This document shows, in pieces, positions 23,094 through 33,220 of a DNA stretch of 64,000 nucleotides. Made by a program: the position numbers and the translations under genes. This stretch comes from Septoria linicola. Lineage: Eukaryota > Ascomycota > Dothideomycetes > Mycosphaerellales > Mycosphaerellaceae. The notes below the pieces were generated by a model that saw only the letters and a list, made by a program, of their open reading frames with translations, was not told the DNA's origin and did not search any database. Within the stretch, counting starts at the first letter, position 1. Each line of letters opens with the position of its first letter. The stretch spans positions 1,426,001 to 1,490,000 of the forward strand of contig CP099420.1 in assembly GCA_024114885.1 (NCBI GenBank). Direction: 5' to 3'.

Positions 23094-26000
23094 CGATCCT
23101 ACGCTAGAGCCTAAGAAAAGTACTAATAAGGATAGAGGTCCTAGTAAGCGCGCTAGGGACGAAGAGTATAAGGAGCGTACTCGCTAACTATCTAAGAAAC
23201 CTTTTAGGGAAAAGGAAAAGTAGAAGGATAGGTTAGGTAAGAAGCCTACGAAGCGTAACCGACGCGTAAGCGACGACCTATCGTATATCTAGTATTATAG
23301 ATATAAGAAGTATAGATACTATAAGAATAAGTGCCCTAATCTAGACTCCTAGAGTAATAATAGTAAAAAGCCTATAGTACGTAGCGTTAACGCTAGTAAG
23401 TTAAAAAAAGTATAGGTATTAGAAAGAGACTAGAGTCTCTAGATACTAGAATTAAACTAACTAGTAAAGACTTCCTACCTATATAAGCCATATATATAGC
23501 ATATATCGAAGGCGTAGTCGAGGTACTAGAGGAGAGTATTCGTTACGAATACCTCCTAGATAATATAGTAGATATTAATATTATATCTTAGTCTTATACT
23601 CTTAAGTATAGGTTACTTCTAAGACCGAATATAGCCTTACTACCTACTTCTAGCTTCTTAGGTAATAAGGGCTATTATTATAGGATATACTACCTACGCC
23701 TACGCCTTATAGACTCTATAAGAGCGACGCGTATAGACGGTAGAATTTTCTATACCTTTAATATCCTAGAGCTAGACCTAATCGTAGGCCGACTATAGAG
23801 AAGGTCCTATAGGGTAATTAGACTACTAATAGATAAGTAGCTCTTTAACCGTACTAGCGAGACTAGTACGGTTCGCGTACGAGAAGCGTACGAGTTCTTT
23901 AAGGATATACGTAACGCTCTAGTAGTATATATAGTAAGCGTATAAGGCGTAAGCGAGAAGCTTAAGCCGATTCCTAGCGAGTTTAAGTAATTCGTAGATA
24001 TCCTTAATCTAAGTAAGAAAGCGAGGAGTAAGCTAGTCGAAGGCGTAGAGTATACGATCGACTTAGAACTAGAGAAGAAGCCTCTATTTAAGCCTCTCTA
24101 CTATTAATCTAGAAGGGAGCTAGAGGAACTTTAAAAGTACCTAAAAGATACGCTAGAGCACGATTAGATCGAGCGTAGCGAAAGCGAGGCAGGTACGCCT
24201 ATCTTATTTATACTAAAGAAGGATAGTCGTCTTCGACTCTATATAGATTATAGAGGGCTTAATAAGATTACTATTAAGAATAGGTATCTCTTACTACTTA
24301 TTAGCGAGACGCTTAATAGGCTTATAGGTACTATATAGTTTACCTCCTTAGATCTTATAGACGCGTATTATCGTATTAGGATTAAGCTAGCCGACTACTA
24401 GAAGACTATATTTCGTACGCGCTACGGCTACTTCTAATATAGGGTAATACTCTTCGGTCTAACTAACGTACCTATAACCTTCTAGGGGTATATTAACCGA
24501 GCCTTAGCTAGGCTCGTAGATACTAGTTACGTAGTATATTTAGATAATATCCTAATCTATAGTACTTCGAGAGAGTAGTACGTACGCGACGTTAGCGTAG
24601 TAATTAAGAGGCTTAGAAAGTTCGGTCTATATATATAAAGAAAGAAATATAAGTTCTTCTAGAAAGAAGTCGACTTCTTAGGCTTCGTAGTAACTACCGA
24701 AGGCGTTACGATAGATCTACGTAGGGTCGACGCTATCGTAGCGTAGCTAAAACCTATAACCCTTATAGAGGTCTAATCCTTCTTAGGATTTACTAACTTC
24801 TATCGTCGTTTTATTCGATAGTACTCTAAGATAGTAACGCTCCTTACGGCTCTATCTAAGAGAGCTATTAAAGATAAGAAGCTAGAGCCTATCTAGTAGA
24901 GCGAAAGCGAGAAGTATACGTTTTAGTAGCTAAAGAAAGTATTCTAAACTATACCGCTCCTTAGATACTATAATCCTATATAGCCTATACGTATCGAAAC
25001 CGACGCGTCGGATTTCGTAGTAGTAGGTATCTTAATATAGCTCTTTAAAGGAAACTAGTACCTAATCGTATTTTACTCGTATAAGCTAATTACTATAGAG
25101 TATAATTACGAGGTATACGATAAGGAACTCCTTATAGTTATAGAAGCCTTTAAGGCGTAGCGACTATATCTCGAAGGCGTATAGTATATAATTACTATAA
25201 TCGTCGACTACGCTAACCTTAAAGCCTTTATAATAATAAAGTAACTAACGAGCTAGTAAGTAAGGTAGGTAACCTTACTAGTATCTTATAACTTTACGAT
25301 TAAGTATCGTACTAGTAAGCTAAATCCCGCCGACGCGCTATCGAGGCGTAGTAACTACGCTAGAGAGGCCTAGTATATATCTAACCTATTACCTATACTT
25401 TAGACTAAGCTAAAGATATAGGACTCCTTAAGTTAATCGTTACCTATACGCGATACGAGTAACCCTATTATAGTACGAGTTCGAGCCGTATACGCGACGT
25501 ACTACGTAGAGCTATAAGAGTAGAGAGACTATAGTCCCTCTACTATAAAACCTACTTAGTAACTAGTAATAGTTATAGGTAGTAGTAGTAACCTACTATT
25601 ATAGAGATATTACTAAAAGCGTTCGCTTAGTAGATCTTAGAGGTTACTAGCGAAGCGGATACGAAGCGTAGCTATAGAGATAGAGCGTATACGTTACGAT
25701 AGTAAAACGTATATAAGGATCGTAGAAGTCGTAAGCGAAGATAAGGACGTAGAGCGTAGATAGGTAGGACTACCTATACCTAAAGATTCTAACTCTAAAA
25801 GCGTCTAAACTATAGAACTAAGAGACGCTCTCTATTACTAGAGAGGTAGGCTAAATAGTATAAGCCTCGAAGAGAGCGCTACCTATAGTAAGGCCGGCGT
25901 GTCGCTACCGTAGCGAGTAGCTAGCGTAATAGTCGCGCGCGAATAACTATACGCTAATATTTCCGACCTTATATTTAGGTACGCTAAAGCGATTATATAC

Positions 26001-27440
26001 GTAGAGCCGAATACCTACGTAGTATACGAGTAGGCGAAGTATAATAGAGGCGTATACGAGTAATATAGGATTAAAGATAATATCTTATTTATAGAAGACT
26101 ACCTATATCTTCTAAAAGACTACGCTTTAAGAACGTAGGTAATACGTATATACTACGACGATATCCTAGCTAGCTATTTTAGGAAAGATAAAACGCTAAA
26201 ATTAATATAATAGAAGTACTACTAGCTAAGAATAGCGACCGACGTAGCCGAGTATATAGAAGCCTACGAAGCCTACTAGTATACGAAGGCGAGGCGCTAT
26301 CGCCTATACGGCGAACTAAAGTCGTTACCCCTACTAGAAAGACTATAGTAAGAACTAACGATAGACTTTATTATAGATCTCCTACCGAGTAAGCGAAACG
26401 TATACGTCTACGATACGATCTTAGTAATTATCGATAGATATACTAAAATATCGATATTCGTTACTATAACTAAGAGATATATAAGCGCTAAGCTTACGAC
26501 TATCCTAAGTAACGAAGTCGTCCGATACTATAGTATACCTACTAGTATTATAATAGATAGAGGCTTAGTATTTATAAGCTAGTTTTAGTTAGACTTCTAC
26601 TATAAAACGTATATAAAGCGTAAGCTTAGTATAGCGTTCTACCTATAAATAGACAGCTAAATAGAGTATACTAACTAGACTTTAGAGTAGTACCTCTATA
26701 TCTTCTATAACGAGTAATAAGACAATTAGGCTACTTTACTACCGTAAGCGGAGTTTGCGTATAATAATAGCGACTACCCTACGCTACGTAAGAGCCTCTT
26801 TAATATCTTATATAGGTTTAACTCTAAAATAGCGACGCGTATACGCGACGCTCGAGACGAGCGTCTAGAGAGAGAGGTACCTATAGTAAAGGATATAGTA
26901 GAGAGACTACGTAACGTATATAAGGAGCTATAGGAGCGCTAGAAAGCTATAACCGACGCGTAAGCGAAGTACTATAACTCTTAGTATAAGCTCTAGTAGT
27001 ATAAGGTAGGAGACCTTATACTCTTATCTACTAAAAACCTTAACTTAAACCGGCTAAGTAAGAAGCTAGTAGAGAAGTTTATTAGTCTATATCGAGTAAT
27101 TAGCGTTATAGAGGCGTAGGCGTATCGCCTAGCTCTACTAAGTACTATACGTGTCTATAATATCTTCTATGTTTCTCTTCTTAAACCGTAGCGAGGACTA
27201 GATAAAGCGTAGGCGTAGAGTATACTACTCGCGGACGATAAGAGCGAATAGGAGGTAGAGAAGATCTTAAAAACTAGGAAGGTTAAAGGATAATAGTAAT
27301 ACCTTATAAAATAGCAATATTAGCTAGAAGAGTATAATACCTAGGAATTAGTAGAGAACGTTAACGAGTATAAGGCGCTAGACGAGTTCGAAGTATAAGC
27401 GAAACGCGTACGACGCGCGTAGATAAACTAGATTATAAGA
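23094..27440 (+). pseudogene. Element A gag (3' part) and pol remnant
   Basis: Continuation of element A after the B insertion. Legible landmarks are a zinc-knuckle remnant (CCHC mostly Tyr, near 23284-23340), the reverse-transcriptase segment LRLYIDYRGLNKITIKNRY (near 24230-24290), the active site YLDNILIYS (near 24537, second Asp lost), RNase H IETDASDF (near 24995), the integrase core (26050-26850) and a chromodomain with EVEKILKTRK (near 27255). Stops are RIP-type TAG/TAA. Its pol is clearly related to that of B, but the two differ too much to be recent copies of one element. Confidence 0.85.
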
Positions 27441-28850
27441 TATATATATAGAAATTAAAAAGAGAGAAAATTATAGAGACCTAGTTCTACGATTACGACT
27501 ACGACGCGTAAGCGCGCCGTAGCCGAGCTATCTTAGCCTTTATAGGCTTAGAGTATCTTAGTTATCGCTAGCGTAGCGCTAACGGAATAGTATCGTAGTT
27601 AGTACGCCTCGGACGCGATAAGTATACGTATCGCTAGACTAAACTAGTTAGACTCTTTACTAGAGCCGTCTTACTTATCTTCGTTACTAAGGGCTTTACT
27701 AGCGAAGGTAGTATTAGTAGTAGCTAGGTTAACGCCTACGTAGCGGCCGTACTACGCGTGCGATTAGTATAAGAAACGAAGTAATATCGAGTACGAAACG
27801 CCTAACTTACCTCGCGAGTAATCTAATATAGACTAGTAAAAGTATAGTCTAATAACTATAAGGTAGCGATAGATACCTTAGAGAGACCCGCGCTCGCGGC
27901 GCCTACGCCTCTACTACGTAGTACCTTCGTCTCGCTAACGTAGCGCGAGGCGTTATACTAGGTAGTAGAGAGGACCTAGTTAAGGTAGGCTTAAGTAGTA
28001 GTAAGAGACTCTAAGAGGTCTACGCGAAGCGTAGAGTCGGCGTCTACGTCGTAGTCGTACTAATCGATCGTATAGCGTACGAAGACTATAGCGTCGTAAG
28101 TACTAGTAGTAGCTAGTAGGATAGGGTCGTAGTAGCGGTAACCGCGCCTAGTAAGAGAGTTAGTTAAGAGGCGTACGCGAAGCGTAAGAGAGACGTACCT
28201 ATAGCGATCGTAGTAGTAGGCTAACTAGCTAAAGGTAGTACTATAGTTATTAAGTAGAACTAGTATTATAAGAGTTAGCGTCGAGTCGTATACGCGAGGT
28301 AGCCGAGGAGCGAGCGAAGCTTAGAGGTAGCGTATACTAGTCAAGTTATAGATCTAGCGAGTATAGCGAGCGTAGCCTTAAGTAGTCTAGCTCTTTCTCT
28401 TACTAGAGGAGAGTATAGACGGCGGTATTACGTAGCGCTTACGCTAATCGGGGTCGTCGTTATCGTCGTAGTTACGCCGCTTACGCGAAGCGCTTATATT
28501 AAGGGTAAGGGAGGTACTACCCCTTAGCTAGTTAGATAGGGATTCTATATTAGATAAAGAAAAAAGAAAAGTAAGCGAAGCGAGCGTAAAGCGCGCGATA
28601 TTTATATACGAGGATTAAAAGTAGCGGTTATAAAGCGTAACCTATCTTATATAAATTCCTAAAGAGGAAAAAGTAAAGCTAGTAATAATCGTAACTAATA
28701 ATAAGAAGACTAACGTTTATAAGAGGAATACCTACGCTACGTATACGTTTACCCTATACGATACTTATATTAATAAACCTATAATAGAATAGAAGGTTAT
28801 TAAGAACTCTCTAGCGTATTAGGATAATACTATAGAAGAGAGAGGATAAT
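27441..28850 (+). other. Element A 3' internal region of unknown content
   Basis: 1.4 kb between the chromodomain and the 3' LTR, rich in CGCGAAGCG-like short palindromes and TAG/TAA in all frames. No domain could be read with confidence on either strand. It ends with the purine tract GAAGAGAGAGGA near 28834-28845. By position it corresponds to the antisense block of element B. Confidence 0.5.
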
Positions 28851-29055
28851 TATAAGAGCGTAGAGTAAATAGTCGAAGTAAAGGAAGGCCGCTTACCTTA
28901 CTACCTTACCTTAGTATACTAGCCTATACCGAGTATACTTAGCGTATAAGTATTTTATACGCGACGTACGCGCTCTATATTAGAACCTATAAGAATTAGT
29001 CTACGGTCTTAACGATAGTTAAGGGCGTTCTATACGTTACTATATACCCTTTATA
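28851..29055 (+). repeat. Element A 3' LTR
   Basis: 205 bp, partner of 15216-15420, followed by target duplication CCTAG at 29056-29060. Resumed hAT sequence follows. Confidence 0.95.
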
Positions 29056-29499
29056 CCTAGCTCTAAGATTTTAAGCTCGTATTCCTATTATATTTTATTA
29101 TTAATAGACTATTACTTTCTAGCGTACTAAGAATCTACCTCTAATATTATAGATATACGACTATATAGCCTTAAAATAACTTAGATAACTAAACTAGCTA
29201 TAGCGATTTAAATAGAAAAAAGTATATACTCTAAAACGCGTATTCTATAGTATAGTTAGTATTAGAAACACGTTTAGTTCGGTCTTAGGGTTATAAGTTA
29301 TTAGCTTATAGGAATACGGATATACTAACTAAGAGCGATAATCTTATCTTTAAATACTAGCGTATTTATAATAACGCTATTATAGAGCTTAGTATAGATA
29401 CGGAATTAGTATTAGACCTATCTTTAGTAATTAGGACAGACCTAGAGTCTATACTATTAGAATTAGCTACGTAGGTAGATAATAACGCGTCTCTATAAG

Positions 29500-31840
29500 C
29501 TTCGTAGCCTATACTCTTTTAGTACCTTACGAAGCGTAAACACGATAATAATACTAAATTACTCGACTAACTAGACTTCGAACGATTACCTATATACTTA
29601 TAGCTACTAGACGATACTTAGATAATATTATAGGTCTTTACGTATAGCTAGCGGCTATAGAATACGTAGAAGAAGGTAGTTTAGATATATAAAATCTACT
29701 ACTCTTAAAGAGCGTAGTTACGTAGTAAATAGGCTAGTATCTACGACGTAGATAAATTAACCTTATTAGTAGGAGTATACTTAAGATAAATATATAGTAT
29801 ATATAAGGAAGATAAGGAGCTAGAAAGACCTTCTAGTAAGTAGTATAAGCTAATAGATAGGCACGTTACGCCTTAGAGTATTAATAATAATATAGCTATT
29901 AAATTCGATATAGACGACTTCCTTACGTTACTATATATATAGCTAATTATAGATAATATTGCTTTCTATAAGTACGATTTACTAGCTTTTAGAGCGCTCC
30001 TATCCTACCTCTAACCTCGTTACTACTAATTTATTCCTTTATACTAAACTACGAGCTCTAAGATAGTATTAGTATTCGATAAATAACTCGGCTATATTAT
30101 AGAGGAGTTAGTAGCTACTATTACGAAGATTAGCTTCTTATTCGACCTATAGACGTCTAAAAACAAACTAGTATTACTTAGTATTATTATATACTTTATC
30201 TCTATAGAAGGTTAACTAAGGATAATATTACTAGATCTACTAAGGTAGAAGGGCCGTTATACTAGCCGTAATATTATAGAGACTATAATAGAGGTAATAG
30301 TATACTATAACCTATACGATAAAGTTAGTTACTTTATCTCTAATAACGCTAGTAATAACCCTAAGGTAATTAAGTACCTTACGTAGGAATATAGCTTCGA
30401 TAAATACTAGAATTAGCTACGCTATATAGGCTATATATTCAACCTCGTTAGATAGGCTACGCTAACTAGTAAAGATCTAGAAGTACTTAAATCTAAAGCT
30501 ATTAATATAGCTACTAATAGACTAACGTTTAAGGATATAATACTACTATATTAGCGTTACTATAGACTAATTAGTAAGCTTTATAATACGCTCTATTATC
30601 TTGATCGTTTACTATAGGTATAGGAGGAGGTAGAACGACTATAACTTACCGAGGTAGCTCTATTTAAGGTAGATAGCGACAAGGATATATATCGTCTATT
30701 ATACGACGTATATATACGCTAGTACTCCTTCGACGATAGCTCTAAGCGTATATTGAAGCTTAGAGCCGCTATTAATAAGTACTACGAACAAGAGATAGAT
30801 AAGTAGTATATAGCTATATAGAAGTAGACTAAGAAATACCCTAATAGGTACTATATAAAGCTAGAGCCTTCTATCGTTCGTAATTAATTAATAGACGACG
30901 ATTAGTATATAATTAAGTAGTATCGCGAGATCCTCTAGCTATTAAAGATAGTAATAAAGATACTATAGGGTACTAGCGGCGGTAAGTTTAGTACTATTTA
31001 GTAAGTACTACTAGTAATAGAGGTACTAATAAGTTACTTTAAAGCGCTTATTATCTAGTATCTAATCGATAATAACCTCTAACTACTAAAGCGTAAATAG
31101 CGTGTCGATAGCGAATAATAACGATAACTATATACTAAAGCTAATATACAGAACGACCTATCTAACTAACTTACTATATAATAGTACTTCCGCGCTAGTA
31201 TTAAGCTTAGTTAGACTAAGTATAACGATTACTTTACTAAGATAGACGAAACGCCTATTTACGTAGCTATAGTAGTACTCTATCTAAATATAAAATAGTA
31301 GTTTATTAAGAAACTAGATAAATAATAACGATAGGCTAGTAACGATAAGGATTAGATCGTAAGGACTAAGGCTACTATCTAACGGCTATAGAATATATAT
31401 AAAGACAAGCATAGAAGGCCTCCTACGTCGATAGTCGGTCTACGCGCTCTTAGTATAGCCGCTCGCTACGTTATCTACTCGCTTATAATTAATAACGATA
31501 GCGATAGCGATAGCGATAATAATACGGCTATAGACGAGTATATATAGTACTATAGTAAGAAGCGGAAGAAGGTAGTTAAGCTTAATATAAGCTAGTTACT
31601 AATACCTTACTAGATTAAAAAGAGACGATAATAGCTAAGCCTAGTATAGTTAGCGTTAGATATATATACCTATCTAGTAATAAGTAACGAGCCTAAGCGA
31701 CAATTTAGCGTTACTAGCGACGTGTTATAACTACGTAGACGATAGTTATATAGTAAAACTATACGATATTTAGTTACTCTAAAGTTATAGATTAATAGCG
31801 GTTTTATTACGCTAACTAGCACGCTATTTAGGCGTATTAC
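29500..31840 (+). pseudogene. hAT transposase remnant
   Basis: Read on the plus strand with frequent in-frame TAG/TAA. Family landmarks are still legible. A BED-like N-terminal region lies near 29600-29750. The first catalytic-Asp block reads FDLxTSKN near 30141, with the usual Trp codon now TAG. The second reads FISNNASNN near 30333, where the expected Asp-Asn is Asn-Asn because G became A. LRYIGYIFNLV lies near 30425. The C-terminal hATC dimerisation block (LALDIYTYLVISNEPKRQFS) lies near 31645. Loss of the second catalytic Asp plus the many stops means no active transposase. Whether the piece left of the A insertion (14740-15215) belongs to the same gene is unclear. Confidence 0.75.
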
Positions 31841-32030
31841 GTAGCTAATAACACCTATAGCAATAATAGTAATAGTAAACAGTACTAACACGGTTAAGAT
31901 AGACTAGTATTTATTCGATATTGCAATATACTACCGCTTATAGCTAGCGTCACCGAGCAAGTAAGGCTTGTGCAAGTAAGTAGAGATTGTCTTACTTACT
32001 TGACAAGTAAGTAGCGAGAGTACTAAATGG

Positions 32031-32073
32031 CAAGTAAGCAAGTGAAGATATCTTCACTTGCATTACTTACTTG
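32031..32073. repeat. Palindrome at the right end of the hAT element
   Basis: Near-perfect inverted repeat centred on GATATC: left arm CAAGTAAGCAAGTGAAGATA, right arm TCTTCACTTGCATTACTTACTTG. It is built from the same CAAGTAAG units as the subterminal repeats and could form a hairpin at the transposon terminus. Confidence 0.8.
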
Positions 32074-32100
32074 TGGACCACTCTGCACACAACCAACAAC

Positions 32101-32290
32101 ATGCTCCTCAAGCAAGGTATCAAGTACGGCTCACTCGCCTACGTCGCCCACGAGGCCGCGAGAAGAGCCCAGTACCTGCTCCGATTTCAGCTCCAGCACA
32201 ACAAACCAATACCGTGATGCTTCTGGCTACCTCCATCAATCTTGGTGCAATGGACAGTGCAGCCAGCAGTGCAATGTCGCGCAGAACTGA
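32101..32290 (+). pseudogene. Small cysteine-containing gene, frameshifted, next to the hAT end
   Basis: An ATG at 32101, preceded by a CAACCAACAAC leader, opens a 38-codon frame (MLLKQGIKYGSLAYVAHEAA...) that stops at 32215-32217. The neighbouring +1 frame continues as NQYRDASGYLHQSWCNGQCSQQC and stops at 32290. Joined by one frameshift between about 32160 and 32210, the two halves look like a single small fungal protein of about 60 residues ending in a WCNGQC..QC motif. No intron of realistic size can join them. The ATG is only 27 bp past the transposon end, so the native promoter has been displaced. A working start cannot be excluded; likely a dead gene. Confidence 0.4.
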
Positions 32291-32617
32291 ACGGCCGGCA
32301 CGTCAGTCCGAGCTGGTAAGGCGGGCACGTTCTACAACAATGGCAATGAGAAGAGTGCGGGGCACTAGGGTCTGGAGTCGATAGTAGTACAGATGTGAGA
32401 GACGATAGACCGGCGTTTGACTTCCATTCTTCGTCGTCCAAGTCAATGATAGACGTTACGAATAAGGAGCTTTCGCTCTGAATCCTCATCCGTTCAAATC
32501 TCCGCAACACCTTTCTTCCCATCTCATTGAGATGCATCTCGAGCATACGAGACGGCAGTCCACGCCTATGCTGAAGCCGTGAGTGATGGTAGACATCAAG
32601 GGCATCTGACCAGTGTC
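32291..32617. other. Spacer, possible 3' extension of the next gene
   Basis: On the minus strand a coding-like stretch (MLEMHLNEMGRKVLRRFERM... near 32545-32410) follows the stop of the Ser-rich gene in another frame. It could be an unrecognised last exon, but no splice pair with the right phase was found. Confidence 0.3.
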
Positions 32618-33220
32618 TCAAGTAGTGGATGCCTCATCACCATACGTTTTCCCCGAAGAAGATTGAGAACTGTCTGATTCTTTCGACTGCGATCCACTGC
32701 TCTCATCTTGAACAGGAATATTTCGACGCCCAATCGGTGGTAGACCAAGCAATGCACGAGCAGCTTCCTTCGCAATGCGAGCGCGATACTCGGAATCTTG
32801 ATCTTCGCCCGTTCCTTCAAGACCATGGATCTTAGCCCAAGCCTCTTCGGCTTGCTTGTGAACCCGTGCAGCATGTGCTCTTTGATCAGAGTCGTCACGA
32901 TCGTGGGTGCCGTCTAGACTTTGCGCGTTGTTTCGCGACGGAGTCGTCTCTTGTGCTAGTGACATCGCTTGTCGAATGCGATGAGCAATCGCACGGTCTT
33001 CCCAGGTGCCCTCTGTGCCATGAACTTCGCGCCACGTCTCATCGATCTGTTCGCTTTCTAGTTCCAGTTCACGCATAGCTGTTTCACCAGTGGCCCAAAG
33101 GGAGAGATCTTGAGGCTGAGATGAGTCGCTGTCGGTTGATGCGTCCGGCGAAGAGACGCTACTTGTTGTGACGTGCGCCGACGACTTGCTGTCGCTCTCG
33201 TCTAGAATGAATGGAGCCAT
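32618..33220 (-). CDS. Hypothetical Ser-rich acidic protein with a two-copy HG-EGT repeat
   Basis: A single exon of 200 residues, no signal peptide or membrane segment. The N- and C-terminal thirds are Ser/Asp/Gln-rich and probably disordered. Between them lie two related segments about 70 residues apart, WREVHGTEGTWED and WAKIHGLEGTGED, each followed by an Arg/Ala-rich predicted helix, so the protein contains an internal duplication of about 35 residues. I do not recognise the family. The ATG at 33218-33220 is used; a Kozak-like GCC precedes it on the minus strand only weakly. It is the first intact gene right of the RIP island. A coding-like stretch past its stop may be a missed exon. Confidence 0.55.
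   Translation of the reverse strand: MAPFILDESDSKSSAHVTTSSVSSPDASTDSDSSQPQDLSLWATGETAMRELELESEQIDETWREVHGTEGTWEDRAIAHRIRQAMSLAQETTPSRNNAQSLDGTHDRDDSDQRAHAARVHKQAEEAWAKIHGLEGTGEDQDSEYRARIAKEAARALLGLPPIGRRNIPVQDESSGSQSKESDSSQSSSGKTYGDEASTT

Larger units (their letters stand above)
15216..29055 (+). mobile_element. Element A: Ty3/gypsy chromovirus, interrupted by element B
   Basis: LTRs at 15216-15420 and 28851-29055 (205 bp each) start TATAAGAG and end TTTATA, which are RIPed forms of TG...CA. They are flanked by the 5-bp duplication CCTAG (15211-15215 and 29056-29060). Without B the element is 7,118 bp. Order from left: LTR, primer-binding region, gag start (15840-16371), interruption by B, gag end with a degenerate zinc knuckle (about 23284-23340), protease, reverse transcriptase (about 24100-24660; active-site YLDD now YLDN near 24537), RNase H (about 24990), integrase (about 26050-26850) and a chromodomain near 27240-27360. 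A 1.4-kb segment of unknown content and a purine tract (GAAGAGAGAGGA) precede the 3' LTR. Many in-frame TAG/TAA make it non-functional. Confidence 0.93.
14589..32073 (+). mobile_element. RIP-degraded hAT DNA transposon, host of two nested retroelements
   Basis: Outer element of the nest, about 3.6 kb once the insert is removed (14589-15215 plus 29061-32073). Both ends carry clusters of CAAGTAAG/CTTACTTG in opposite overall orientation (14589-14718 and about 31955-32073), typical of the subterminal repeats of hAT elements. The outermost bases can be paired as CAAGCAAGTAG against CAAGTAAGTAA read inward. No perfect 8-bp target duplication was found, so the exact ends may be off by some bases. 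The transposase lies in the right part. Stops in its frame are nearly all TAG/TAA in places where TGG, CAG or CAA would fit, as expected from RIP. The element is dead. Confidence 0.7.

Noticed and set aside
31670..31891. Minus-strand hydrophobic frame of 73 codons in the RIP island
   Set aside because: Lies antisense to the hAT C-terminal dimerisation block; low-complexity translation of RIPed DNA.
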